Shown one piece after another: positions 33,142 through 42,078 of a stretch of 64,000 nt of DNA. The DNA lies in contig CAIPLM010000096.1 of the NCBI GenBank assembly GCA_903865895.1, positions 1 to 64,000 on the forward strand. The letters are read 5' to 3'. Position numbers and translations under genes: made by a program. The notes beneath the pieces were generated by a model. It saw nothing but the letters and a program-made list of their open reading frames with translations, was not told the DNA's origin and ran no database searches. Each line of letters starts with the position of its first letter. The stretch's first letter is position 1. This stretch comes from an uncultured Rhodospirillales bacterium. GTDB taxonomy: Bacteria; Pseudomonadota; Alphaproteobacteria; Acetobacterales; Acetobacteraceae.

Positions 33142-34110
33142 TCAGCCGGCGGGCGGCACGCGGCGGAACTTGTGGAGCGAGCGGAGGTCGGCCGGGCGGG
33201 GCTGGTCGGGATACATGGTCGGCCAATTGGTCCAAGAGACCTCCCCGACATAGAGATCGCCGTGGCTGTCGACGGCGATGCCGTGCGGGGCCATGAACTC
33301 GCCAGGGCCGGTGCCGGGATGCAGCCCGCCGATACGGCCGAGGCGCTTGCCCGTCATGTCCGTGATGGTCACGCGGGGGCCGAGATTGGGCATGTGGCGG
33401 TTGACCGGCATGCCGGGGCCGAGCTCGCCGATGTAGCAGACCGGGCAGGCGCCGGGGGACATGAACAAGGCGCAGGGGCGGTGGAGGTTGTTCCACTGGC
33501 CCTGGTAGCGCCCCTCGCCATCGAACACCTGCACCCGGTGATTCTCACGGTCCGCCACGTAGAGCATCCCGGCGTCATCGCAGACCAAATTGTGCACGAT
33601 GTTGAACTCGCCGGGGTCGGTACCCGGACTACCCCATGATTTCAACAACTTGCCGTTCGGCGCGAACTTATGGACGCAGGAATTGCCGTAACCGTCGGTG
33701 ACGTAGATGTCCCCGTGCGGCGACAGCACGGTATGGGTGCAGCGATGGAACGGCAGGCCGCTCATATAGGCGGAGGGGCGGCCGGGGATTCCCAGCGTCA
33801 TCAATAGCTTGCCGTCCAATGTGCATTGCTTGACGGAATGGTCACCATCATCGGTCAGCCAGATCGTGTCATCCGGCCCCATGTGCAGGCCGTGAGCGCG
33901 GGGGAACATCCCCTCACCCCAGCTTTTGAGGAAATTCCCGTCGCGGTCGAACACGATCATCGGGTGCTCGCCACGGTTGAAAACGTAGACCCGATCCTGC
34001 CGGTCTACCCCCACCGCGCCGATTTCCTTGAAGGACCATCCCGGCGGCAATTTTGCCCAATTTTCAATGACTTCGTAGGTGTAGTCGCCACTGCCGATGA
34101 AGTTCGCCAT
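33142..34110 (-). CDS. NHL-repeat six-bladed beta-propeller protein
   Basis: A 322-residue propeller built of NHL repeats (for example GVDRQDRVYVFNRGEHPMIVFD and VCDDAGMLYVADRENHRVQVFD). It resembles the lyase domain of peptidylglycine amidating enzymes and similar bacterial proteins. No signal peptide is evident with the chosen ATG (34110), which follows GGAGGCGGAG; a 62-codon extension upstream has no coding look. Functions in this fold range from lyase/lactonase to protein binding, so none is assigned. It diverges from the CBS gene across an anaerobox. Confidence 0.85.
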   Translation of the reverse strand: MANFIGSGDYTYEVIENWAKLPPGWSFKEIGAVGVDRQDRVYVFNRGEHPMIVFDRDGNFLKSWGEGMFPRAHGLHMGPDDTIWLTDDGDHSVKQCTLDGKLLMTLGIPGRPSAYMSGLPFHRCTHTVLSPHGDIYVTDGYGNSCVHKFAPNGKLLKSWGSPGTDPGEFNIVHNLVCDDAGMLYVADRENHRVQVFDGEGRYQGQWNNLHRPCALFMSPGACPVCYIGELGPGMPVNRHMPNLGPRVTITDMTGKRLGRIGGLHPGTGPGEFMAPHGIAVDSHGDLYVGEVSWTNWPTMYPDQPRPADLRSLHKFRRVPPAG

Positions 34111-34129
34111 CTCCGCCTCCCCGAGCCCG

Positions 34130-34143
34130 TTGATTTGCGTCAA
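34130..34143. promoter_or_regulatory. FNR/FixK-type anaerobox TTGATTTGCGTCAA
   Basis: TTGAT-N4-GTCAA fits the alphaproteobacterial FNR/FixK consensus TTGAY-N4-RTCAA. Its centre is 61 bases before the ATG of the CBS-domain gene, nearly the same as the 64 bases for the other anaerobox in this window. It is also 20 bases upstream of the divergent NHL gene start, so it could repress or activate that gene. Confidence 0.7.
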
Positions 34144-34197
34144 TGATGTGACAGCCCGACGCGCACACAGTGTGCCGCACGTTCGGGGAGAACGACC

Positions 34198-34614
34198 ATG
34201 CCACATCGGCGCATGTCCGACATCATTCGCCGCCGCCCGGTGACGCTGGGTGGCGGGGCCACGGTGCAGGAGGCCTGCCGCCTCATGCATGAGCACCGCA
34301 TCGGCGCCATTTTGGTGACCGAGCCATCAGACAAACTTGTCGGCATATTCACCGGACGCGATGTCGTGCGCCTGCTGGCCGAAGGGCGCAATCCCGCCCA
34401 CACCCACCTCCACGCCGTGATGACCCGGGAGCCCACGCACCTGCCGCCGGAGCATACCGCAATCGATGCCCTGCGCCTGATGCACGACGGCGGGTTTCGC
34501 CATGTGCCGGTGGTGGCGCATGGCAAGCTGGTCGGCGTGGTCTCGGTGGGCGATTTCCGCCAGTTCGAACATGCCCGGCTCGATGACGAGACGGGCATCT
34601 GGGAGCGGATGTAG
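34198..34614 (+). CDS. Two-CBS-domain protein
   Basis: A 138-residue protein made of a tandem CBS pair (TVQEACRLMHEHRIGAILV...GIFTGRDVVR and TAIDALRLMHDGGFRHVPVV...GVVSVGDFRQ). Such stand-alone pairs bind adenine nucleotides and act as energy or redox sensors. The ATG at 34198 follows CGGGGAG. With an anaerobox 61 bases upstream, induction under low oxygen is expected; small CBS proteins are common in FNR/FixK regulons. Its target is unknown. Confidence 0.9.
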   Translation: MPHRRMSDIIRRRPVTLGGGATVQEACRLMHEHRIGAILVTEPSDKLVGIFTGRDVVRLLAEGRNPAHTHLHAVMTREPTHLPPEHTAIDALRLMHDGGFRHVPVVAHGKLVGVVSVGDFRQFEHARLDDETGIWERM

Positions 34615-34617
34615 CGG

Positions 34618-35418
34618 TTAGTCCCGCCTGAACGGGAAAGCGAGTTGGCCCGTGAGGGTCTCGGGCACCTTGGTGTCGGTGCCGTATTCCGCCGGCCAAG
34701 CTTTGGGCAGATGATGGGTGCCGAACAGACGGTCGATCCAGGGCAGCACGGTCGCGTAGTTGTGGTCGACGTGGTCGTGCCGGCTGTGGTGCCAGTGGTG
34801 GAAGGCCGGCGTTACCAGCAGATGCTCGAACCAGCCGAAGCGAGCGCGCAAATTGGCGTGGATGAGGAAGGACCAGATCCGCCCGGTCACCACGAAACCC
34901 ATCATCGCGGGATCGGGCGCGGTGGCGAGCGGCTGGAGCAGGCCGAGCGCGTAGAGCGGGACATAGCCGCAGATGCGGGTGAACATGAGGTCGAGCGGAT
35001 GGGCCCGGCAGTTCACCATGAAGTCGATCTCCTCGGCGCTATGGTGCACGGCATGAAACCGCCACAGCGCGGGGATTTCGTGCAGCCAGCGATGGCCCCA
35101 ATAGCCGCCGATCTCCCCCACCACGAGCGCCACGGCAAAGCGCGCGGGCACCGGCAGGCCGGTGAAGATTGCCTGCGCCGAGGCCGGCATAACCTGCGCG
35201 AGCAGCCAGGCCACCACTGAGAGCGGCAGGGCCAGGAACAGGGTGAGCACAGTGCTGTTGAGGAAATAATAGGCGACATCCAAGGCCAGCGACTTGCGCC
35301 GCACATTCTGCTTGCGAAGCGCCCAGAGCCGCTCAAGCGGGATGAAGATCACCGACAGCAGGACGAGCCAAGCGCAGAGCGCCAAGGTCTCGCGCAGGAT
35401 ACTTTGTGCCAGCGCCAT
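34618..35418 (-). CDS. Fatty acid hydroxylase/sterol desaturase superfamily protein
   Basis: A 266-residue membrane di-iron enzyme with about four hydrophobic helices. The histidine boxes are HRWLHE, FHAVHHS and HHWHHSRHDHVDHN, plus GTHHLP near the C-terminus. It would hydroxylate or desaturate a lipid, hopanoid, carotenoid or ether chain. Convergent with the CBS gene (3-base gap) and 19 bases downstream of the PEP-CTERM gene. The substrate cannot be told. Confidence 0.88.
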   Translation of the reverse strand: MALAQSILRETLALCAWLVLLSVIFIPLERLWALRKQNVRRKSLALDVAYYFLNSTVLTLFLALPLSVVAWLLAQVMPASAQAIFTGLPVPARFAVALVVGEIGGYWGHRWLHEIPALWRFHAVHHSAEEIDFMVNCRAHPLDLMFTRICGYVPLYALGLLQPLATAPDPAMMGFVVTGRIWSFLIHANLRARFGWFEHLLVTPAFHHWHHSRHDHVDHNYATVLPWIDRLFGTHHLPKAWPAEYGTDTKVPETLTGQLAFPFRRD

Positions 35419-35437
35419 CAGCGCGGCCGAGTGAGGA

Positions 35438-36265
35438 TTAGCGGCGCGCCCGCATGCGCCGCGCGCCGAAGAGGCCGGCGACGGCCGAGCCGAGCAGCAG
35501 CATCGCGGTGGGCTCCGGCACCGCCGTGCTGGCGTTCTTGGTCAGGGACACGCCATCGAGCATCGCGAAGGGCGGCTGTCCGGCATTGAGGCTGCTGGAA
35601 GCGAAGAACTGCAGCGTCATCGAAGCGGTGGTCGCCACGACGGCCATCGTCACCTGCGTCCAGCCGGTAAAGGAATGGTTGGCAACGTTCATGCCCGCGG
35701 CGTTCTGGTTGAGATCGACTTGATTGTTCGAGTCGGTCGCCTTCACGTTCCAGGTGTTGGTGAAGCCGCTGAACGCATCAAAGCCCTTCTGCTGGCCAGC
35801 GGCCTGATAGAAGGAGAGGGTGTAGGTGGAGCCGACAATCAGGCCGGTCACCGTCGTGGTCAGCACGCCAGTGGTGGTCGGGTAGATCGGGTCCGTCGTG
35901 AAGAAACTGCCGCCATCGGGGCTGGCGGTAATGGCAACGCTGCCGGACCCGCCGTTGCCGGTCACGCCCGTTCCGTTGGGGCTCCAGAGCTGTAGGAACC
36001 CGGACGGGCCGTTGAACCCATTGATCGCCTGGTTCGGCGTCACAATAAAGCCGTAGCCCGAAGTGGTTGACCAGCCGCTATAGGCGGTGCCGGTGCCGCC
36101 GGTTTGCAAGAGTTGCTGCGAGCTCAGGTTGGCGCCGGCGAAATTCTCGAAGGAGCCGTTGGTGATCAGGTTCTGTGCCTGTGCGGACGACGCCATGGAC
36201 AGACCTGCCACGGTCGCAGCGATCGCGAAGAGCCGCGCCAGGGAGATTTTGCAGCTGCCAAACAT
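35438..36265 (-). CDS. PEP-CTERM sorting domain protein
   Basis: A 275-residue exported protein. A signal peptide ends at about SSAQA (residue 30). The mature part is rich in Gly, Ser, Thr and Asn and begins NLITNGSFENF, a beta-sandwich start often seen in carbohydrate-binding-like exported proteins. The C-terminus VPEPTAMLLLGSAVAGLFGARRMRARR is a complete PEP-CTERM tripartite signal (motif, helix, basic tail), recognised by an exosortase. No exosortase or exopolysaccharide gene is in the window. It is likely surface-bound or released into a matrix. The ATG at 36265 gives the best signal peptide. Confidence 0.88.
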   Translation of the reverse strand: MFGSCKISLARLFAIAATVAGLSMASSAQAQNLITNGSFENFAGANLSSQQLLQTGGTGTAYSGWSTTSGYGFIVTPNQAINGFNGPSGFLQLWSPNGTGVTGNGGSGSVAITASPDGGSFFTTDPIYPTTTGVLTTTVTGLIVGSTYTLSFYQAAGQQKGFDAFSGFTNTWNVKATDSNNQVDLNQNAAGMNVANHSFTGWTQVTMAVVATTASMTLQFFASSSLNAGQPPFAMLDGVSLTKNASTAVPEPTAMLLLGSAVAGLFGARRMRARR

Positions 36266-36357
36266 ATTCACCACCCGCTCTATCCCCTGCCGCGCGTCAC
36301 TTTGCATTTTGCACCGTTCAGCTGGCCGAGGAAACACTCTATCCGTTAACCCACTTG

Positions 36358-36370
36358 TCGCAAATTGCGA
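36358..36370. promoter_or_regulatory. Palindrome TCGCAAATTGCGA in an AT-rich spacer
   Basis: 6-bp arms TCGCAA/TTGCGA around one base, 93 bases upstream of the PEP-CTERM start. The 36266-36423 gap is unusually AT-rich, and CAAATTGC recurs at about 36397 with a near-palindrome ATTGCAAGCAAT. Probably a regulator site for the PEP-CTERM gene; the binding protein is unknown. Confidence 0.45.
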
Positions 36371-36423
36371 TGGCGAAGGCAAGCGAAAGTTCGTCTCAAA
36401 TTGCAAGCAATTGCTAGAAAAGA

Positions 36424-37335
36424 TCACGTTTTCGGGTGCGTCGCCGCCCAATGCCGCGCGATATCCAGCCGGTTGCAGACCCACACACCGGTATGGCTGC
36501 GCACGTAGTGGAGAAAATTGCGCAAACCCTCGGAGCGGCCAGGGCGGCCGGCGATGCGCATGTGCAGTCCGATCGACATCATCGCCCCACCCTCCAGGCT
36601 CTCCCGGTACAGGCAATCGAAGGTTTGCCGGAGGTAGTCGTAGAAATCGACGCCGGTGCTGAAGCCTGCGGGGTTGGTCAGCTTCGAATCGTTGACGTCC
36701 ATCGTATAGGGGATCACCAGATGCGACCGGCCGTGGCGCGTGTCCCAATAGGGCAGATCGTCGTTATAGGCGTCGCTGTCGTAGAGGAAGCCGCCCTCCT
36801 CCACCAGCAGCCGCCGCGTATTCACCGAGGCGCCGGTGCGGCAATACCAGCCGAGCGGGCGTTTGCCGATGGTCTTCTCGAGAGAGGCGACGGCGCGGCG
36901 GATATGGTCGCGCTCCTCCGCCTCGGAGAGCAGCCAATGCTTTTCCCAGCGCCAGCCATGGCAGCAAATGTCATGCCCGGCATCCACGATCGCCTTCGCC
37001 GCCTCCGGGTTGCGCTCCAGCGCCAGGGCGCAGGCAAACACGGTCAACGGCAGGTCGAAATCGCGGAACAGCTTCATCAGCCGCCAGAAACCCACGCGGC
37101 TGCCGTACTCGTAGAGGCTCTCGGCATTCATATCCCGCATGCCGGCCGGCACGCCGGTGGCGCCCTCCAGCAGCCCGGTCTCGGGCCCCGGATCGCCATC
37201 GAGGATGCTCGCCTCGGAGCCCTCCTCGTAGTTCATCACGAAATTCACGGCGAGGCGCGCGCCGTCCGGCCATTTCGGGTTGGGCCGGTTGGCGCCGTAG
37301 CCGACGAGATCGCGGGGGTAGGCGGGGTCGGTCAT
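36424..37335 (-). CDS. puuE: PuuE-type allantoinase (polysaccharide deacetylase family)
   Basis: A 303-residue member of the NodB/polysaccharide deacetylase superfamily that matches the cofactor-independent PuuE allantoinase group: an N-terminal PRDLVGYGANRPNPKWPDGARLAVNFVMNYEEGSE-type block (seen across residues 5-40), then FWRLMKLFRDFDLPLTVF, HDICCHGWRWEKHW and IGLHMRIAGRPGR. It would open the allantoin ring in purine breakdown. Other purine genes are not adjacent. Related enzymes act on other N-acyl substrates. It is last in a minus-strand run of hydrolases. Confidence 0.85.
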   Translation of the reverse strand: MTDPAYPRDLVGYGANRPNPKWPDGARLAVNFVMNYEEGSEASILDGDPGPETGLLEGATGVPAGMRDMNAESLYEYGSRVGFWRLMKLFRDFDLPLTVFACALALERNPEAAKAIVDAGHDICCHGWRWEKHWLLSEAEERDHIRRAVASLEKTIGKRPLGWYCRTGASVNTRRLLVEEGGFLYDSDAYNDDLPYWDTRHGRSHLVIPYTMDVNDSKLTNPAGFSTGVDFYDYLRQTFDCLYRESLEGGAMMSIGLHMRIAGRPGRSEGLRNFLHYVRSHTGVWVCNRLDIARHWAATHPKT

Positions 37336-37399
37336 GCGCAAGCTCCGTTTCGCCGCCTATTGGTGCCACCCGGCCCCAGCCGCGACAAGGGCCACAAGA

Positions 37400-38269
37400 T
37401 CACGCCGCCGCCCGGGCCTTCGCGCGCTCGCGTTCGCGGTGGATCGTGTAGAGTCCGCTGGCGACGATGATCGCCGCCCCGACCAGGGTCTGCGCATCGG
37501 GCAGGGTGTCGAACACCAGGTAGCCCGCCGTGGTCGCCCAGATCAGCTGGATGTAGCTGAACGGCGCCAGCAGCGAGGCGCCCGCATAGCGGTAGGCCTG
37601 GATCATCCAGTATTGCCCCACCGTCGCCAGCACGCCGAGCGCGATATTGAGGGCCAGTAGGCTCATGCTTGGCACCACGAAATCGAACGGCACCGCGATG
37701 CTCAGCATCACCAGGCCGATCACCCCGGTCCATAGCATCGTCGCCGAGGTGTCTTCGCGCCCTGCAATGCGGCGGGTGAAAATGCTCGCGAAGGCCCAGG
37801 CCAGCGAGGAGCCCAGCACCAGAAACGCCGCCGGCTGGAAGGCGCCGGTGCCCGGCCGGATCACGATCAACACGCCGACGAAGCCGACAATGATGGCCGC
37901 CCAGCGCCGGATCCCCACCACCTCGCCCAGCATCGGCACCGAAAGCGCGGTGATCAGCAGCGGCGAGACGAAGCCGACCGAGGCCGCATCGGCCAGCGGC
38001 AGATAGCGCAGCGCCAGCACGAACAACAGCATCGAGGCCACCATCATCACGCCCCGCGCCACCTGCACGCCCGGATACTTGACCCGCACGCGCATCCGGC
38101 CCTCCCGCAGATTCACCAGCAAAACCGCGACCAGGAACGTGATGTAGCGAATCCAGCCGATCTCGATCACCGGGATGTGGTTGCCGAGAAACTTCGCCAT
38201 GACATCGGTGATGGAAAAGCAGAGCGTTGCTGACAACAGCAGCAAAACGCCCCGCATCGGGTTATCCAT
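37400..38269 (-). CDS. DMT superfamily transporter (EamA)
   Basis: A 289-residue membrane protein with ten predicted helices in two EamA repeats (residues about 5-140 and 150-280). The start MDNPMRGVLLLLSATLCFSITDVMAKFL is typical. These proteins usually export amino acids or other metabolites. It lies between gamma-glutamyltransferase and PuuE genes on the same strand, 64 bases upstream of the latter, so it may move an intermediate of that run. Confidence 0.9.
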   Translation of the reverse strand: MDNPMRGVLLLLSATLCFSITDVMAKFLGNHIPVIEIGWIRYITFLVAVLLVNLREGRMRVRVKYPGVQVARGVMMVASMLLFVLALRYLPLADAASVGFVSPLLITALSVPMLGEVVGIRRWAAIIVGFVGVLIVIRPGTGAFQPAAFLVLGSSLAWAFASIFTRRIAGREDTSATMLWTGVIGLVMLSIAVPFDFVVPSMSLLALNIALGVLATVGQYWMIQAYRYAGASLLAPFSYIQLIWATTAGYLVFDTLPDAQTLVGAAIIVASGLYTIHRERERAKARAAA

Positions 38270-38385
38270 GGGTAGGTCTCGGCATCGGGGAGACCGACTA
38301 GAAGCGCCATGCGATGGCGCACCGCAAGCGCAGGGTTCGGAACGCAGGCATGCGGGCGGCCCGCTGGGGAGCCGCCCGGTTGGCC

Positions 38386-39984
38386 TCAGGGCGTGGCGAC
38401 GTAGCTGTCACGGCGGGGATCCGCCGCGCCGGTTTTGGCTGATGTATCGGGGTTGATGGCGATGCCCTGCATGCCGCCCACCGACATCGTCCAGGCCGGC
38501 GTGTCTTCGATGCCGTGGCCGCGGGCCTTCAACTGCGCCAGCACAGCGGGGTCGAAGCGGGATTCCGGCTGCACGCGGGTGCCGTCCCACAGGCGGGCGC
38601 GGGGGGCTTCGATGGCGTCTTGCAGGCCGAGGCCGAAGTCCTTGAACTGAACCATCGCCTGCGCCTGGGTCTGGCAGATGCCGTAGCTGCCGGGGGTGCC
38701 GAGGGCGAGGACGGGCTTGCCGTCGGCGCGGGTGGAGACGGTGGGGGCGGTGCAGATGGCGAGTTCGACGCCGGGGGTCAGCGGGTTGGTGGCGCCCGGG
38801 GTGATTTCGCCCCAGTAGAGGAAGTTGTTCATGCACACGCCGGTGCCGGGGATCACCACGCCGCAGCCGAACAGGCCGCCGAGCGACTGGGTGATGCAGA
38901 TCACGTTGCCCTCGGCATCGGCGATGGAGAGCGAGGTGGTGTGCTCGCGGTCCGGGTTGGGCTCGGTGGGCAACCACTGCTCGGTGAGGCCGACGATCGG
39001 CTTGCCGTCGCGCACGCGGGCGCGCTGGGCGTCGATGTTCTCGTCGGACAGCAGCCAGGCGAGCTTCTCCGGCGCCGGCTTGTTGTGGGCGATGCGCTGG
39101 CCGGCGGCGAGGCGGATGGCGCGCCAGACCGTGTCGAGGTGCTCGACGCCATTGCGCTCCATGGAAGCCAGGTTGAAGCCATCGAGGATGCGCATGGTCA
39201 GCAGGAACTGGAAGGCTTCGGCCGGGGGTGGCAGGGTGTGGACGGTCATATCGCGGTATTTGGCCTTCGCCGGCTCCTGCCAGCGCGGCTGCACCGCCTC
39301 GAGGTCCGCCATGGTGAAGCTGCCGCCGATCTTGGAGAGGTGATCGACCATTTTGCGGCCGAGCGGGCCGCCGTAGAGGTAGCCCGGCCCGTTCACGGCG
39401 ATCGCCTCGAGGGTCTCGGCGAGTTCGGGCTGCTTGAGGATATCGCCCATCTTCATCTTGCCGCGGCCGCGCGTGTAGTTGTGCAGCCAGTCGCCATAGA
39501 AGGAGAGGTGCTTCAGCCCGTCGACCGCCTGGTTGATGCCGTCGGTGTTGAACTCGATGATGGGGAAGCCGTCCCGCGCCAGGGCGATGGCGGGGGCAAA
39601 GACTTCGGCTAGGGATTTGCGGCCGTAGGTCTTAACCAGTTCGCACCAGCCGGCGAGGTTGCCGGGGGTGGCGGCGGCGGCGGGGTGACGGGCGGTTTCC
39701 TCGCGATCCTTGAACTGGCCGACGGGGAATTGCGAGGGCACCCTTGTGATGTAGTCGAGGCAGCGGATGCGCTGCTCCTTGGCGATGTAGCAGGTCGCCA
39801 TCCCCAGGCCGGAGAGGCCGGACATGAAGGGCTCGGTGACGTTGAGCGCGGCGGCGGTGGCGGCCGCGGCATCGAAGGCGTTGCCGCCCTGGCTCAGGAT
39901 TCGCGCGCCGGCGGCGGCGGCCAGGGGGTGGGCGGCGGCGACGATGCCATGGACCGACGAGACGGTCGGGCGTTTTCCGTTCAT
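38386..39984 (-). CDS. ggt: Gamma-glutamyltransferase family protein
   Basis: A 532-residue Ntn-hydrolase precursor. The autoprocessing/catalytic Thr is T349 in EHTTSLSIAD, which matches the TT pair of E. coli GGT. GGNAFDAAAATAAAL near the N-terminus and GLSGLGMATCYI are family motifs. There is no signal peptide, so it is probably cytosolic, unlike classical periplasmic GGT, and may act on gamma-glutamyl amides or a cephalosporin-acylase-like substrate. Its ATG overlaps the stop of the kinase gene (ATGA). Confidence 0.9.
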   Translation of the reverse strand: MNGKRPTVSSVHGIVAAAHPLAAAAGARILSQGGNAFDAAAATAAALNVTEPFMSGLSGLGMATCYIAKEQRIRCLDYITRVPSQFPVGQFKDREETARHPAAAATPGNLAGWCELVKTYGRKSLAEVFAPAIALARDGFPIIEFNTDGINQAVDGLKHLSFYGDWLHNYTRGRGKMKMGDILKQPELAETLEAIAVNGPGYLYGGPLGRKMVDHLSKIGGSFTMADLEAVQPRWQEPAKAKYRDMTVHTLPPPAEAFQFLLTMRILDGFNLASMERNGVEHLDTVWRAIRLAAGQRIAHNKPAPEKLAWLLSDENIDAQRARVRDGKPIVGLTEQWLPTEPNPDREHTTSLSIADAEGNVICITQSLGGLFGCGVVIPGTGVCMNNFLYWGEITPGATNPLTPGVELAICTAPTVSTRADGKPVLALGTPGSYGICQTQAQAMVQFKDFGLGLQDAIEAPRARLWDGTRVQPESRFDPAVLAQLKARGHGIEDTPAWTMSVGGMQGIAINPDTSAKTGAADPRRDSYVATP

Positions 39985-40904
39985 GATGTTTCCTCCTCGG
40001 GCGACGGCAGATCGGTAGCCTGGACGGCATCGGCGCCGGCTGCAAGATGGGCGGCAGCCAGTGCGGCATCGGGGCGGCGGCGCACATAGCTGAGCGCGCG
40101 GCCGGCGTGGCGGAAGGCGGCCATGTACTGCGGATGGAGGTCCGGCACCTGGCCCAGCACGGCGACGGTGCGATCGCCGGCGCGGTGCACCAAGGCCTCG
40201 GCGAGCCTGGCGAGGGCACCACCGGCATGGCGCATGGCGCGGCGCACCCAGGGATCATCCGCGGCGGCAATGGCGGGGGCGAGCTGGGCCACCGCGTTGC
40301 GCCCGCCGCCATAGACATAGGCGCGATGGACGTCCCAGTCGGCGCTGCCGATCACCCCGTCCACCGCATCGGAGAGCGGGGAGCGGAAGGCCGGATCATC
40401 GTCGCGGCACTGCCAGACATGGGCGAGCGCGCCCTGCCCGATCGCGAAGGCGGAGCCGGCGTCGTCGATCAGCGGCCCGCGTCCGCCGACGCGGACGATG
40501 CTGCCATCGGCGGCGATGTGCATGCCGATGGAGCCGGTGCCGGCGTAGACGACATGGCCTTCGCCGGGGCGAAACACCGCGTGATAGGCGATCCACAGAT
40601 CGTCCCGGATGGCCACGTCGGCGGGCGGAACGGCGAAGGCGGCGGCGATGATGTCGCGCGCCACGCCGGCGGCCGGGGTGCCGGCGCCGAGACCGGTGAT
40701 GCCGGCCAGGATGCCTTGGGGGTGCCCGGGCATGGCGGCCGCGATGGCGGCGGCGGCCTCGCGCGCCCGCGAAACCGCCGCCTCATCGAATAAATGGCCG
40801 GAGATCGGCGGGCCGGCGCCGCGGGCGAGGCAGGCGCCGGTGCGATCGACCAGCGCCCAGCGCGTGGCCGATCCCCCGGCGTCCAGCCCCAGCCAAGCCG
40901 CCAT
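39981..40904 (-). CDS. BadF/BadG-type (N-acetylglucosamine kinase-like) kinase
   Basis: A 307-residue ASKHA-fold kinase. LGLDAGGSATRWAL is the phosphate-1 loop, VYAGTGSIGMHI the phosphate-2 loop and GGRGPLIDDAGSAFAIGQGAL the adjoining region typical of GlcNAc/MurNAc-type kinases. The ATG at 40904 overlaps the stop of the upstream amidohydrolase gene (TGATG), and its own stop overlaps the GGT start. This places a sugar kinase tightly between peptidase-like hydrolases, as in scavenging of N-acetylated or peptidoglycan-like compounds (inference). Confidence 0.87.
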   Translation of the reverse strand: MAAWLGLDAGGSATRWALVDRTGACLARGAGPPISGHLFDEAAVSRAREAAAAIAAAMPGHPQGILAGITGLGAGTPAAGVARDIIAAAFAVPPADVAIRDDLWIAYHAVFRPGEGHVVYAGTGSIGMHIAADGSIVRVGGRGPLIDDAGSAFAIGQGALAHVWQCRDDDPAFRSPLSDAVDGVIGSADWDVHRAYVYGGGRNAVAQLAPAIAAADDPWVRRAMRHAGGALARLAEALVHRAGDRTVAVLGQVPDLHPQYMAAFRHAGRALSYVRRRPDAALAAAHLAAGADAVQATDLPSPEEETS

Positions 40905-42058
40905 CAGCGCGCCAGCTTCTGCTCCGCGATGGTGGCGAGCAGCGCCGCGCCGTAGGGCGTGCACGCGTCATTGTAGTTATAGGCGGGGTTGTGCAACTGG
41001 GCGCTTTCGCCGTTGCCGACCTGGATATAGGCGCCCGGCACCTTCTCCATCATGAAGGAGAAATCCTCCGAGCCCATGCCGGGCGGCTTGGTGCGATCGA
41101 CGCCGTCTTCGCCCACCAGCGAGGCCGCCGCATCGGCGATGGCGTCGGTCTGCTCGGCGTCGTTGATGAGGGGGGCGAAGATCACGCGGAAATCAACCTC
41201 GGCGGTGGCGCCGAACGCCTCGGCGACGCCCTTGGCGATACGCGTCATGTTGTCTTCCATCAGCTTCATCACGGCGGGGCTGAAGGCCCGCGCGGTGCCG
41301 GCGATGGTGGCGGTTTCGGGCACCACGTTATAGGCGTCACCGCCGTTGATCTTGGTGACCGAGAGCACCGCAGTATCGGCCGGCGGCACGTTGCGGGCGA
41401 CGATGGATTGCAGGGCGGTGACGATGTGGCTCGCCACCAGCACCGGGTCGATCCCCACCTCCGGCCGCGCGCCATGGGTGCCGCGACCGGTCACCTTGAT
41501 GTCGAAGAAGGCGCCGCCGGCGGCGGAGGGGCCCTTGGAGATGGCGAACTTGCCGATATCCATGCCCGGGCGGTTATGCAGGGCGAAGATCGCGTCGCAG
41601 GGGAAGCGCTCGAACAGCCCGTCATTCAGCATGGCGAGCGCGCCGCCGATGCCCTCCTCGCCGGGTTGAAAAATCAGGTTCACCGTGCCGTCGAAATCGG
41701 CCTGCGCGAGGTAGCGGGCGGCGCCGAGCAGCATGGTGGTGTGCCCGTCATGCCCGCAGGCGTGCATCTTGCCGGCGGCGGTGCTGCGATAGGGCAGATT
41801 GGTCTGCTCCTCCATCGGCAGGCAGTCCATATCGGCGCGCAGGCCGATGCGGGTCTTGCCCGAGCCCTTGCGGATGACGCCGACCACGCCGGTGACGCCG
41901 ACGCCGCGATGCACCTCGATGCCCCAGCTTTCGAGCTTCTGGGCCACGATATCGGCGGTGCGGAATTCCTCGAGGCCGAGCTCGGGGTGGGCGTGGAAGT
42001 CCCGGCGGATTTCGGTCAGCTCATCCGCGAAGGACTGGATTTTTTCGAGTGCGCTCAT
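40904..42058 (-). CDS. M20 family amidohydrolase (hippurate hydrolase-like)
   Basis: A 384-residue metal-dependent amidohydrolase. The metal ligands are in CGHDGHTTM and FQPGEEG, with a dimerisation lid domain in the middle and GSEDFSFM at the end. It removes an acyl group from an N-acyl amino acid or similar amide. About 60 percent of its residues look shared with the next gene upstream, so the two are a tandem duplication. Coupled to the downstream kinase. Confidence 0.92.
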   Translation of the reverse strand: MSALEKIQSFADELTEIRRDFHAHPELGLEEFRTADIVAQKLESWGIEVHRGVGVTGVVGVIRKGSGKTRIGLRADMDCLPMEEQTNLPYRSTAAGKMHACGHDGHTTMLLGAARYLAQADFDGTVNLIFQPGEEGIGGALAMLNDGLFERFPCDAIFALHNRPGMDIGKFAISKGPSAAGGAFFDIKVTGRGTHGARPEVGIDPVLVASHIVTALQSIVARNVPPADTAVLSVTKINGGDAYNVVPETATIAGTARAFSPAVMKLMEDNMTRIAKGVAEAFGATAEVDFRVIFAPLINDAEQTDAIADAAASLVGEDGVDRTKPPGMGSEDFSFMMEKVPGAYIQVGNGESAQLHNPAYNYNDACTPYGAALLATIAEQKLAR

Positions 42059-42078
42059 GGGGGGTCTCCTCGGATGGG

